Part shown: one piece after another, positions 8,724 through 18,359 of the stretch
How the letters are laid out: every line of letters starts with the position of its first letter
How positions within the stretch are numbered: position 1 is the stretch's first letter
NCBI GenBank assembly: GCA_934140155.1
Contig: CAKPBC010000006.1
Span: 42,680 to 106,679 of the forward strand
Source of the DNA: an uncultured Bacilli bacterium
GTDB lineage: Bacteria; Bacillota_I; Bacilli_A; RFN20; CAG-826
DNA length: 64,000 nucleotides
Direction: 5' to 3'
Notes under the pieces: model-generated
What the model was told of the DNA's origin: nothing
The model's input: the letters and a program-made list of their open reading frames with translations, nothing else
The model's database searches: none
Program-made: the position numbers and the translations under genes

Positions 8724-9917
8724 ATGGCATTAGTAGAAACAATTAAATTTGAAGGACCTACAGACGCTTTAGTCTGGAGAAATTCTGGAAAAGAGTATTT
8801 AATAAGTGGAGATGAAGAAATAAATGCTGGATCTCAACTTATAGTTGATGAATTTTATGAAGCAATCTTATTTGCCAATGGCAATGCTTTAGATTTGTTC
8901 AAGCCTGGTAGACATACGCTTGTAACACAAAACATTCCGTTACTAAAAGCGCAGTATGAAAAGTTAACAACTAAAACGCCTTTCCCTTGTAAAGTTTATT
9001 TTATTAACAAAGTACATCAATTAGAACTAAAATGGGGAACACAAGGTGCTATAGCAGTAGATGACCCAGTATATAACATCTTTTTACATGTTGGCTGCTG
9101 TGGCACAATGTCAATTCGTATTGTAGATTCACGAAAATTTCTTTTAAAATTTGTTGGAAATAGAGATACATTTACTAACAATGACCTAATTGCAAATATG
9201 AGAGGAATTATTTCTTCGAGAGTTAAAGATTATATATCAAAAATTATGATTCTTGGTTCAGTAAGTTTCTTTGTTATGAACGCCAAGATTTATGATATAG
9301 GTGAAATGGTAATGAAACAATTACAACCAATTTTTGATGGTTACGGCTTAGAAATACAATTCTTTAATATTGAAACAATTGATGTTCCTAGAGAAGATTA
9401 TAATGAATTACAAGCGGCAAAACAAAGAGGAGCTGGACGAGTTGCTGAAGGTACATCTTGGGATAAAGAACGAATGTATCAAGTACTCCAAGCAGCAGCT
9501 GAAAATGAAGGTATGTCAGGAAACATGATGGGTGCTGGAATGGGTATTGGAATGGGTGCAGGTCTAGGAATTCCTTTAGGGCAAACTATGGGGAATATAT
9601 CTAATTCCGTATTTGGATCTATAAATTCAGAAAATACAATCGGTGAAACTCAAAATTTAAAAGAACAACCGAGAACTGTAAACAATCAAAATAGTGGCAA
9701 GGAATTAAATGTGAGTGATTTCTTAAATGGAGAAGCCACACATAAACACAGTAATGAAAATGTTTGTCCAAATTGTGGTCAGCATATAGCACCTGGATCA
9801 AAGTTTTGTAATCATTGCGGAGCAAAACTAGAAACTAAATCGTATTGTCCAGAATGTGGCGCTGAGATTAGTGCAGGATCAATTTTTTGCAGCAATTGTG
9901 GCAAAAGACTCAAATAA
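8724..9917 (+). CDS. SPFH/Band-7 domain protein with tandem zinc ribbons
   Basis: The 397-aa protein resembles the YdjI or 'virion core protein'-like SPFH family. An SPFH domain fills about residues 1-240, followed by a Gly/Met-rich linker (about 268-295) and two C-terminal zinc ribbons (Cys348, 351, 362, 365 and Cys375, 378, 389, 392). SPFH proteins oligomerise on membranes and organise microdomains. In Bacillus, the YdjF-YdjG-YdjH-YdjI set joins an SPFH protein with zinc-ribbon and membrane partners. The same three kinds of protein follow each other here (8724, 9938, 10682), but with ATPases and a toxin, not PspA. The spacing from the immunity gene is 25 bases. Confidence 0.85.
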   Translation: MALVETIKFEGPTDALVWRNSGKEYLISGDEEINAGSQLIVDEFYEAILFANGNALDLFKPGRHTLVTQNIPLLKAQYEKLTTKTPFPCKVYFINKVHQLELKWGTQGAIAVDDPVYNIFLHVGCCGTMSIRIVDSRKFLLKFVGNRDTFTNNDLIANMRGIISSRVKDYISKIMILGSVSFFVMNAKIYDIGEMVMKQLQPIFDGYGLEIQFFNIETIDVPREDYNELQAAKQRGAGRVAEGTSWDKERMYQVLQAAAENEGMSGNMMGAGMGIGMGAGLGIPLGQTMGNISNSVFGSINSENTIGETQNLKEQPRTVNNQNSGKELNVSDFLNGEATHKHSNENVCPNCGQHIAPGSKFCNHCGAKLETKSYCPECGAEISAGSIFCSNCGKRLK

Positions 9918-9937
9918 GATAGTAAAGGAGAATACTT

Positions 9938-10663
9938 ATGAAATTAGGTAAAAAAACAGTTTCGTCTGCGCTATTAATTTATTTAATACTAGCAGCATTG
10001 TTAAATTTAATTATTTTTGTTGTATTTAAACCAATTAATTTAGAAAGCAGCGAACTCAAATTGGTTTTTTGGTTCTCTTATGGCTTTATAATGACGGCTT
10101 TTATATTACAAATTGTATCTATGCTAACTGGAAAATTTGAATCTGGGGTGGAAAGTGTCTTCTTTGGAATACCATTAATAGCGGTATCTTGGTTTTATTT
10201 TGGAATCACAGCAGTTTTATCTTTGGCATTCATGATATTGGTTAGTTTTGGTGTTGTTGTACCTTTTTCTTTAATGATTACATTAGAATGTATAGTATTA
10301 GGTTTGTATTTAGTAGCATTTATTATTAGTCTTACACATAAAAATATAGTAGTTCAAATCGATAAAAATATTAAACATAATGTATTTGTACTAAGAAATT
10401 TGGTTACAAATGTTGAAATAATGTCAGCAAGTGTAAACGATGCCCAATTAAAAACAAAGTTAAATCGTTTAGCTGAAGATATTAGGTACTCTGATCCAAT
10501 GACTAATGAATCAGTGGCAGAATTAGATTCATTAATAAAAGACGCCATTGCTGAACTTGAAATCTATATTCGTAATGAGGATTTTGCAAGTGCTGAAACT
10601 AAAATAAAAGAAGCAGAATTATTAGTTTCAAAAAGAAATATGAAACTAGTTGATAGTAAATAG
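9938..10663 (+). CDS. four-pass membrane protein with cytoplasmic helical tail
   Basis: The 241-aa protein shows four hydrophobic segments (about 8-30, 42-63, 74-105, 108-131). A charged helical C-terminal half (135-241) with heptad-like patterning probably lies in the cytoplasm. AAAGGAG precedes the ATG. It stands between the SPFH protein and a zinc-ribbon protein and may anchor them, by analogy with the Ydj membrane complex. No catalytic residues are evident, and membership in a named family is not certain. Confidence 0.75.
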   Translation: MKLGKKTVSSALLIYLILAALLNLIIFVVFKPINLESSELKLVFWFSYGFIMTAFILQIVSMLTGKFESGVESVFFGIPLIAVSWFYFGITAVLSLAFMILVSFGVVVPFSLMITLECIVLGLYLVAFIISLTHKNIVVQIDKNIKHNVFVLRNLVTNVEIMSASVNDAQLKTKLNRLAEDIRYSDPMTNESVAELDSLIKDAIAELEIYIRNEDFASAETKIKEAELLVSKRNMKLVDSK

Positions 10664-10681
10664 TAGTTGAGGAATGACTAT

Positions 10682-12664
10682 ATGGCAGAAAGATTTACTG
10701 GACAACGATGTCAAGATTGTCAAGGTGGTCTAATTTATAATAAAAAAGAGAAGTATTGGGAGTGTCCATACTGTGGAAAAATCTATGAAAGAGAATTACG
10801 ATTTGATAAAGTACAGATAGATGGGCTTGCTGGTATAAATGACTTAGTTAGGTCTACGTTATCTAAATTATTATCTTTGGATTTTGAAGGTGCAGAGAAA
10901 GATTTATCTGAGTGCGAAAAAATTGATCATGCAAGCGTAGGAACTTTAATAGCAAAATTATCTTTTTCGTTATTTAAATCATTTTATATAAAAGATCGCC
11001 AAGTAGAACTTAATAAAATGAATACCTTATTATCAAAATTAAATCGTGATTTTCAAGAAATTGATGAACCAGAAGAAATATTATATGATTTCATTGAATC
11101 ATCAGATATATATGCTTTACTAGTAATAGTTTATGGCATGACAGGTCAAAGTCAAAGAAAAGATAGGATTCTAGAACTACTAGATTGTGAGGAAGTTTTA
11201 AATCCTAATGTTAGTAAGTATTTAATAAATATCTTGCTTAAAGAAAATCGAATTGAAGATGTTGATATATTACTAGATAAAATAAATGCATCAAACTGCA
11301 AATACGCTATTATGGTAGTATTAAATTCTTATCCAAGCATAGATAAAAAAATTACACATATTGATAATCTATTAAATAGATTAAATCAAGAAATTGATGT
11401 TGCTAAATTTTTTGACAACTATTTCAATTCTAATAACGATAGTGAAACTATTGTGATAGGTATTTTCTTAAGTGCTGTGGCACATAAAGTTAATTTTGAT
11501 ACTACTAAAGTTATTGATGCGGTATTACAAAATTGCACAACAATAGAAATTGCAAAAAAAACGTTTGAATCAATTAGTTCTAATCGATTAGATGAAACTA
11601 CGGCTAATGCAATACTTAGTTGGGCAATAAAAAAATGTACTAATACGATGATATCAGCTGAAGCTTTTAATAGTCTATATAAGAGTAATTCAGTTTTTGA
11701 AATTACGGATAATGAGATGAAAGACATATTTATTTCAGAACAATCGGATGAAATAAAATACGAAAAAGCAATTCAATTACTTAAAGCATTTAAAACATCT
11801 AGTAAGAGTTTGGATAAAATGCTTGCCTTCCATATCCTTCAAAATAAAATATCAAACGAATATAGAAAAAAGTTTTTAAACGAACTACTTGAACGTGTTT
11901 CTAGTGTTCCTTTAAATGTAGTTGAAGAATATATTTTAAATAATGATTTTGATGAATTGAATAAATCAGATATTTTAAAAGAACTTTTTGCAAAAGTTAG
12001 AATTATTTCTATAGCAAGTGGTGTTTTTTCTGAATATTTAAAAACAAAAATTGATTCTCCGAAAGTTAGAGAAGAAGTAATTAAAATATTTTTGGAATAT
12101 CATTTAATTCCTGAACCAGATGCTCTTAGTTTTTATTTGTTAAATAAAAAAGAATTACATTCCAACAATTTATTAAATATATTTATAGAACGATCATGCA
12201 AGGTTTCCGCAAACACATTCGATAAATATATTATGAGCCTTAGTGATCCCAATTCGTATAATTTAAAAATAGCAGAATTATCAACTAAATTTGGGTTTAC
12301 TATGAGTTCAATAAGTTTTCAAAAATATTTATTAAGTGTTTCAGAACCTGAAAACAAAAAAATAGAACATACAAAAAAATATTTAAGTTTATGCGCTAAT
12401 GAAGTAAGAAACATAAAACAAACAATTAGTCTTGGCGAAATTAGTTTAGAAGGGAATATTGCACAAATTTATTTCTTTACAAGTGAAGATGAAATTTATG
12501 TTATGCAGGAAATTATTAAAATTTTAGCATTTGAAAGAATAAAGGTAGATATGCCGCTAGAATTGATTCCACAGCGCAAAAAAATAAAAATAAAGAAATT
12601 TATTGAGTCTAATGAAAGTATTTTGGACAAAAAAATTAAAATTCTTTCTCAAGAAATTTTATAA
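10682..12664 (+). CDS. N-terminal zinc-ribbon protein with long helical repeat region
   Basis: The start is placed at ATG 10682, because GAGGA at 10669-10673 lies just upstream. A TTG at 10667 would fall inside that SD. The 660-aa product opens with a zinc ribbon (Cys10, 13, 28, 31; TFIIB-like spacing) and continues as about 600 residues of predicted helices resembling HEAT/TPR-like solenoids, with no membrane segment. It shares the 'zinc ribbon plus large scaffold' build with YdjG-type proteins. It is probably a cytoplasmic scaffold or adaptor of the operon's complex. Confidence 0.72.
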   Translation: MAERFTGQRCQDCQGGLIYNKKEKYWECPYCGKIYERELRFDKVQIDGLAGINDLVRSTLSKLLSLDFEGAEKDLSECEKIDHASVGTLIAKLSFSLFKSFYIKDRQVELNKMNTLLSKLNRDFQEIDEPEEILYDFIESSDIYALLVIVYGMTGQSQRKDRILELLDCEEVLNPNVSKYLINILLKENRIEDVDILLDKINASNCKYAIMVVLNSYPSIDKKITHIDNLLNRLNQEIDVAKFFDNYFNSNNDSETIVIGIFLSAVAHKVNFDTTKVIDAVLQNCTTIEIAKKTFESISSNRLDETTANAILSWAIKKCTNTMISAEAFNSLYKSNSVFEITDNEMKDIFISEQSDEIKYEKAIQLLKAFKTSSKSLDKMLAFHILQNKISNEYRKKFLNELLERVSSVPLNVVEEYILNNDFDELNKSDILKELFAKVRIISIASGVFSEYLKTKIDSPKVREEVIKIFLEYHLIPEPDALSFYLLNKKELHSNNLLNIFIERSCKVSANTFDKYIMSLSDPNSYNLKIAELSTKFGFTMSSISFQKYLLSVSEPENKKIEHTKKYLSLCANEVRNIKQTISLGEISLEGNIAQIYFFTSEDEIYVMQEIIKILAFERIKVDMPLELIPQRKKIKIKKFIESNESILDKKIKILSQEIL

Positions 12665-12684
12665 ACGTAGGAAGTGATATAACT

Positions 12685-14493
12685 ATGACAGAAGAAGAAT
12701 ACGAACAAGAATTAGCGGAAATAGCACAATTAACAAATGAATATAATAATTTGGTTGATTATAGGAATCAATTAGTGGAAGAACATAATGCGCTAATTGA
12801 TGAATTAGAAGATTCTTTAAATGATACTGTTAAAGCCATTAACTTCGCAACGAAAGTACAAAAAAAGGTTATACCTAAATTAGATTCATCAGCAGAGTAT
12901 GTTATCAGAATAGCTGATCTTGTTAATAGTGTACAAAATGAAATTGATCAATTATCCGCCAAATATTTTATGATTAAAAATATTAGCACAGCTTCGAAAA
13001 AACTCACAGAACTTAATAATGAATATCAAAAAAAATTCAAGTTATATAATCATTTAAGAAGAGTGGCGTTAGGTTATGTAGTAGGTGTTGATGAAAATAT
13101 AATCAGCAACAAAAAACATAGAGAAATGGTAGAAAAAAGCTATTTGCAAAATGCTGATTACTGGATATCTCATTGTTTGATGGCAACTATGCTTTGGGTG
13201 AGTGATGAAAAAGAAGCTGCGAAGCGAGCGGTTGATAAAGCAATGAGTATTAATCAACATAAAAGTTCGTTGTTCTTCCTATTGATTAATTTACATTTTG
13301 GTAGAAGTGATGCTGCATCAAAATGGTTTGAGTATTATGTTCAAGATTTAGAAGTATCAAATGTTGGTGATGAAATACGAATTTTACTTCAAGCATATTT
13401 GTATAATGTTTGCGGCGACAATCTTGAATTTAAAAATAAAATAAGCGCTAAATTTAATGAATTATTAAGCAATGTTAAAAATGAAACTATTAATTACAAT
13501 AATATTATAAAAAATCATGTTTTAGAGTATATTCTTGCTAATGTTCATAGAACAACTGAAGAATTTGTTGAATTGCAAGGAGTATGTAAAGACTATCCAA
13601 AAATGATAGAAACATTGAGTAATGCAGAAAAAAATGCAATTTTCGCTAAAGAGTTTGAAAAATTATATAGCGATGATAATAGCGCACCAAAAAACATGAC
13701 AGAAAGAATACGAAATGTTTTATATGATTTAATTAATACATATGATGAAGCAGAAATGCAAATCATAAAAAGAATGGATTATAACGAAATGATTCTTAAA
13801 GCTAGAGGAGATATTTCTGCAGCACAAAGTATGTATGAAACCAAATATAAATCGGATACGCCTCTTACTATGGCTGAATTAATGGTTAAATTAGCAATAC
13901 CATCTGCTAGTGATGATATTGATGTTCGAGTTAGAAAATTTGCAGTTTCATTTCTTTGTAAAGATATTATTCTCGCTTTTGATTTATTTAAAAAGCAATA
14001 TAATTCTAATGTTGGTTATTTGCATGAAGCAACTATAGGAACATTTAAAATAACTATTGATGAAAATAATCCTAATATAGCAAAAAATGAATTTAAGAAT
14101 TGCTATAAAAAGAATAGAAAGAATTTCATTAATAAAGATAAAAAAGTAAAAATACTGACAGTATTTACATGGCTTTTTTGGTTCTTATGGATTGCATCTA
14201 CAGTACTTGCAGGTTATTCATTTTTACAAAAAGGAACCTGGAATCCAGTATTTATAGTTCTATTTGCAGCAACATTTTTATTTGCTACTGGCGCAACAAT
14301 ATGGCTCATTTTTCAAAAACGAAAAGCTGGGGCTTTTATTACGGCGCGTATGAATAAAGAACTAGAATTTTTAGATGTAATAATTAAAACAATTCAAGAT
14401 TGGAGAAAAAAACTTATTACTGCTGATGAACAAAGGATAGTATTAACAGATGTTTTGAAAAGATTTTCAAGAGAGGAGGAAATTATAGAATGA
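12685..14493 (+). CDS. coiled-coil, two-TM protein (paralogue A)
   Basis: The 602-aa protein has an N-terminal coiled coil (about 1-110), a helical middle domain with the motif D-Y-W-I-S-H...W-V-S-D...K-S-S-L-F-F-L-L-I-N-L (about 155-210) and two C-terminal TM helices (about 490-512 and 518-540), then a short basic/helical tail. The same architecture and motifs recur in the genes at 14490 and 18360. AGGAAGTGA precedes the ATG. It ends in an ATGA overlap with paralogue B. No enzyme signature is seen, and a membrane-bound structural role is the best guess. Confidence 0.75.
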   Translation: MTEEEYEQELAEIAQLTNEYNNLVDYRNQLVEEHNALIDELEDSLNDTVKAINFATKVQKKVIPKLDSSAEYVIRIADLVNSVQNEIDQLSAKYFMIKNISTASKKLTELNNEYQKKFKLYNHLRRVALGYVVGVDENIISNKKHREMVEKSYLQNADYWISHCLMATMLWVSDEKEAAKRAVDKAMSINQHKSSLFFLLINLHFGRSDAASKWFEYYVQDLEVSNVGDEIRILLQAYLYNVCGDNLEFKNKISAKFNELLSNVKNETINYNNIIKNHVLEYILANVHRTTEEFVELQGVCKDYPKMIETLSNAEKNAIFAKEFEKLYSDDNSAPKNMTERIRNVLYDLINTYDEAEMQIIKRMDYNEMILKARGDISAAQSMYETKYKSDTPLTMAELMVKLAIPSASDDIDVRVRKFAVSFLCKDIILAFDLFKKQYNSNVGYLHEATIGTFKITIDENNPNIAKNEFKNCYKKNRKNFINKDKKVKILTVFTWLFWFLWIASTVLAGYSFLQKGTWNPVFIVLFAATFLFATGATIWLIFQKRKAGAFITARMNKELEFLDVIIKTIQDWRKKLITADEQRIVLTDVLKRFSREEEIIE

Positions 14494-16148
14494 GCTACGA
14501 TACAAACAGTGTTATTAATGAGCTAAATTCTGTAATTAATGGTTTCACATCACAAGTTGATGAAAAAATTGATACCATTGACAAACAAACAGAAGTAGCA
14601 AGACAAACGGCGAATACAGCATTAGAGAAGATTCAAACTTTTAAAGAAAAAATGATTGCTGATGAACAAATGCAATCCGCACATGAAAACATTTTAAGGT
14701 TAGACCAAGTTATTAGAGAAAAATTCGAATCAAACTTTAAAGTTCGTAAAACAGTTTCAGGCGTTGTAAAAGACTTTGATATTAATTTATGCCGTAATTC
14801 AACCATAGCGGAATTGTCTGAAGAATTGTGGATAACAAGTTCGAGATATTGGCTATCGTTTGCATTAATTGCAATAAGTGCATGGGTAAATGATAGCAAA
14901 TCATTAGCCAAGAATGCTGTTAATGAGTCAGTAAGGACAAATAGCATCAAAAGTAATTTGTTTTTTTGCTTGATTAATCTTCGATTTGGTCGAATGGAAG
15001 CCGCAAAAAAATGGCTAACAGAATATTTTAAAGTAGTAGTTCCAGATGAAATGAAAGATGAAACTGCAATATTACTACAATCGTACATAAATGGAGTTTT
15101 TGGTACTGACAAATCTCTTGAATATGAAGTACAAAGTGTAATTGATGAATGGATAAAAACCATTAATCTTAATGAAGAACTTTGTGAGGAATTAATTTCT
15201 GATTTTGAAGGATATATTGAAAACATTAATGTAGAACAGACATGCAAATGCTCAACATTAAATAAACATTGTTCGGTAGCTTCAAAATTAAAAAATCCCT
15301 ACATAGAAAGTTTCAAGTATGAAAAATTAATCAAGCTCATTGAATCTTTAGATGTTGATTTAATTGTTCAAAACGCGTCTAATTATAAAGAACGAATTGA
15401 TGCAATTATTTCTGATTTAATTAGTAATTATGATGAAGAAGAACAAGATATTAAAAATCAACGTGATTATTATCAACTAATTATAGATAATCAAGGTGAT
15501 ATGGAAGCTGCTGAGCAACAATATGATGAACGAATGCGAATTAGAAACCAAACACAAAACATTGGTCGTAAATTAATTGAATGGGCAATTTATAAGGATT
15601 CAAATGAAATTGATATTCATGTTCGTAAATTTGCATTCCAAAATTCAAAAGAATGGTTTTTACATGCATTAGATAACTGGTCTACTTCATTTGAGTCACA
15701 ATTTCCAATGTCATATCCAATAACAATTGATGATTGGTCTTGCGAAAGTAATGGTGAAGATCAATACGAACTTGAACAAAATTTTAATGAGCACTTACAA
15801 AAACATAAATATCAAAAAATGTATTTTAATAAAACAAACATTAAATTATTTATATTTCTATTAGTTTTTGTTTTAGGCGGACTTGCTATAATAATGTTTG
15901 TAATGCCGAATTCATTATTACCTGAATGGGGAAATTATCTTGCGTATGCCTTGTTTGGAATTACAGGCATTTTTGCATTAGTGTTAATAATCAGATGTGC
16001 AACTGCAGGAAAAAAATTCCGAAAAATGGTAAATGAAAAATTAAATATATTTTCAAGTTGTATGACAGAATTGACAGAAATTAGAAAAGTATATTTTGCA
16101 AACATACAAAACAAAAATAAACTATACAATCTTACAGAGCATCTATAA
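14490..16148 (+). CDS. coiled-coil, two-TM protein (paralogue B)
   Basis: The 552-aa paralogue starts within the stop of paralogue A (ATGA), so the two are translationally coupled. It has an N-terminal coiled coil, the shared motif YWLSFALIAISAWVND with NLFFCLINLRFGRMEAAKKW, a second shared block N-Q-G-D-M-E-A-A-E-Q-Q-Y, and two C-terminal TM segments (about 452-472, 480-503). A small Cys-rich patch (C-K-C-S-T-L-N-K-H-C) in the middle is not found in the other copies. Confidence 0.75.
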   Translation: MSYDTNSVINELNSVINGFTSQVDEKIDTIDKQTEVARQTANTALEKIQTFKEKMIADEQMQSAHENILRLDQVIREKFESNFKVRKTVSGVVKDFDINLCRNSTIAELSEELWITSSRYWLSFALIAISAWVNDSKSLAKNAVNESVRTNSIKSNLFFCLINLRFGRMEAAKKWLTEYFKVVVPDEMKDETAILLQSYINGVFGTDKSLEYEVQSVIDEWIKTINLNEELCEELISDFEGYIENINVEQTCKCSTLNKHCSVASKLKNPYIESFKYEKLIKLIESLDVDLIVQNASNYKERIDAIISDLISNYDEEEQDIKNQRDYYQLIIDNQGDMEAAEQQYDERMRIRNQTQNIGRKLIEWAIYKDSNEIDIHVRKFAFQNSKEWFLHALDNWSTSFESQFPMSYPITIDDWSCESNGEDQYELEQNFNEHLQKHKYQKMYFNKTNIKLFIFLLVFVLGGLAIIMFVMPNSLLPEWGNYLAYALFGITGIFALVLIIRCATAGKKFRKMVNEKLNIFSSCMTELTEIRKVYFANIQNKNKLYNLTEHL

Positions 16149-16173
16149 TTTTTATATTAAAAGGAGAATTATC

Positions 16174-16347
16174 ATGAAAAACAACGAAAATAACAATATT
16201 AACGAAAATCAAGTTCAAATTGATGAAACTATGATTGATAGCCTTGTTCAACAAGAGGATATTGATTCTAATGAGGAAAAGCTTAAAGAAATGAACAAAA
16301 AACTTCCAAAATGGAGTCTTGAACCTCCAGAAGGCTTTTTGAAATAA
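16174..16347 (+). CDS. 57-aa acidic/Asn-rich small protein
   Basis: The real start is the ATG at 16174 with AAGGAG at 16161-16166. The longer TTG-initiated frame has no SD and runs inside the upstream gene. The N-terminal 40 residues are Asn/Glu/Asp-rich and look disordered. The last 15 residues, KLPKWSLEPPEGFLK, look like a defined binding peptide. The stop overlaps the next ATG by one base. It may be an adaptor, regulator or tag-like peptide of the operon, and the function is unknown. Confidence 0.65.
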   Translation: MKNNENNNINENQVQIDETMIDSLVQQEDIDSNEEKLKEMNKKLPKWSLEPPEGFLK

Positions 16348-16832
16348 TGCTTTGGTTTAAAAAAAAGTTAAGAGTATATCCATCTGTTTATTCTGAATGG
16401 TTGCAAGAATTCAATAGAATGAAAGTATTTTATTTTTCTCAACAAGATGCAGAAATGCTAAAAAATGGTTGTCTAAAAGATAGTAAGTATAGTTTAAATT
16501 ATTTAAAAAAAGAATTGCTTCACTTTCTAGAAAATCAAATTTCTTTATTCTTTTGTGACTTTAGCAAAGCAATTCAAGAAAATATAGAAAGTAGTAATAG
16601 TGAATATTTATTGCTTGTAATTAGACGATATGTTTTAAATTATAAAAGATTGTTCTTTTTTGAAAATCTAGATTTTTTACCATTAGAATATACAAAAAAA
16701 ATTAGTAAAGAGATTAATGGGAAACTTCAACTTTTTTTAAAGGATGTTTTGGAATATTTAAATAAAAATTATTTGTATTCAGCATCAATGTATTATGTAG
16801 CACTAAATATTCAAAGAATTATTGAAACATAA
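16347..16832 (+). CDS. hypothetical helical protein (161 aa)
   Basis: The start overlaps the preceding stop (TAATG), so it is translated in a coupled way with the 57-aa protein. The product is rich in Leu, Phe, Tyr and Lys and appears all-helical, without TM segments, signal peptide or known motif. It lies directly before the AAA+ ATPase gene and could be its adaptor, which is positional inference only. Confidence 0.65.
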   Translation: MLWFKKKLRVYPSVYSEWLQEFNRMKVFYFSQQDAEMLKNGCLKDSKYSLNYLKKELLHFLENQISLFFCDFSKAIQENIESSNSEYLLLVIRRYVLNYKRLFFFENLDFLPLEYTKKISKEINGKLQLFLKDVLEYLNKNYLYSASMYYVALNIQRIIET

Positions 16833-16847
16833 GTTGAGGGGGATTAC

Positions 16848-18356
16848 ATGGGAAATTATTTAGAAACGAAAAAAGAATTGTTGATTTATATACGTTCACG
16901 AACTCCTTTTATTGTGATTGAGTCAACAGAAAGAGAACGTGTAGAACGTATGCTAAATGAAATATCAAAAGAGCAACAAATTGTTATTGACTATTATACT
17001 GATTCAAAACAATTATCAACAATTAATAAGGGAAGTTGGGGTAGTTCACATGAAATTAATCATGATCCAATGAAATATGGGTTTGATAAATTTCAAAAAA
17101 GTAAAAATATTATTTTTGTTTTAGGCGATATAACAAAAATAGATTCAGATAATTCTTATAGTAGAGAATTTTTGAATCTTTTATATATGGCAAAAGAAAG
17201 TTCATCCACTGTTATTGCCATAACTGCTGATTCAATTTGGTCACGTCTAAGTGTTTTGGGAACAAAAGTAAAATTAGATTTTCCAAATCAAACTGAAATA
17301 ATAAACATAATTAAAACATTTATTGAACTATATTCAAAACGATTTAAAGTTGAATGGACAGAAAAGGAAATTATTAAGGTAGCCACTTTATTACGTGGAC
17401 TTTCTGAATCACAATTAGAAAATTTAATGTCAACAGAATTAATCGCTCATAATGGGTTGTTTTCACAAAATATTTATAATCTTGTAAGACAAAAAGATAA
17501 AGTTTATGGTAGTGTTGGTGCTGTCCAATTGATAAAATTACCAAGCTCTATAAAAGTTTCAGGTATGAATAACTTAAAAAAATGGTTATTAACTAAAAAA
17601 GATGTTTTTTATGCTCCTGAAGAAGTATTACAGTACTATCATTTGAGCGCACCAAAAGGAATACTTCTTGCTGGTGTTCCAGGATGTGGTAAATCTTTTT
17701 GTGCAAAGATGATAGCTAAGGAATGGGAATTACCATTATACAAGTTTGATATTGGAGCATTGTTTGATAAATGGATGGGCGAGAGTGAAAGAAAAATGCG
17801 TGAATCACTAAACTTTATTGATAATGTATCGCCATGTGTTCTATGGATAGATGAAATTGAAAAAGTACTATCAACATCTGATACATCCAATGATACAGGA
17901 AATAGAATTATGGGGCAATTCTTATTTTGGCTTCAAGAATCGCAATCACGAGTTTTTCTTGTAGCAACTGCAAATAACATTCAAAAACTTCCTGCCGAAT
18001 TATTTAGAAAAGGCAGATTTTCAGAAATATTTTTTGCAGATCTTCCAAATGAAAGTGAACGTGTAGAAGCGATAGAACTATATGTTAACCAATCACTGCA
18101 TATTGATTTTGATAAAAATGACATATTGAGAATGGCAGAAGCAACGGAAGGATATAGTTATGCCGATATTGAAACCGCTATTAAAGAGGTGTCTCAATGT
18201 ATGATAGTAAATCATGATTTAAAAATAACAATTGATATGATCATTGAACAAATTAAAAGCATTGTTCCTATTATTAAAAGTAATCCTGAATTAGTTGATA
18301 AATGCCGTAATTGGGGTAAAGATAAAGCAATTAATGTTTCAACAAAGGAGGAGTAA
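16848..18356 (+). CDS. AAA+ ATPase, Ycf46-like
   Basis: The 502-aa protein has an N-terminal degenerate P-loop-like domain (residues 1-250, with IRSRTPFIVIESTERERVER as in Ycf46-type ATPases) and a classical AAA+ module. Walker A is GVPGCGKS with Lys282, Walker B is VLWIDEIEK with Asp335/Glu336, sensor 1 is A-T-A-N-N, and the arginine region is F-R-K-G-R-F. It should form a hexameric remodelling ring. GAGGGGG sets the start, and the next gene begins 4 bases after the stop. The cell therefore has two different ring ATPases in one operon, this one and the HerA-like enzyme. Confidence 0.88.
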   Translation: MGNYLETKKELLIYIRSRTPFIVIESTERERVERMLNEISKEQQIVIDYYTDSKQLSTINKGSWGSSHEINHDPMKYGFDKFQKSKNIIFVLGDITKIDSDNSYSREFLNLLYMAKESSSTVIAITADSIWSRLSVLGTKVKLDFPNQTEIINIIKTFIELYSKRFKVEWTEKEIIKVATLLRGLSESQLENLMSTELIAHNGLFSQNIYNLVRQKDKVYGSVGAVQLIKLPSSIKVSGMNNLKKWLLTKKDVFYAPEEVLQYYHLSAPKGILLAGVPGCGKSFCAKMIAKEWELPLYKFDIGALFDKWMGESERKMRESLNFIDNVSPCVLWIDEIEKVLSTSDTSNDTGNRIMGQFLFWLQESQSRVFLVATANNIQKLPAELFRKGRFSEIFFADLPNESERVEAIELYVNQSLHIDFDKNDILRMAEATEGYSYADIETAIKEVSQCMIVNHDLKITIDMIIEQIKSIVPIIKSNPELVDKCRNWGKDKAINVSTKEE

Positions 18357-18359
18357 AAA

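Noticed and set aside
14633..15247. 204-codon open frame on the minus strand
   Set aside because: Antisense to paralogue B, with no SD or protein-like motif. The plus-strand gene is well supported by paralogy.
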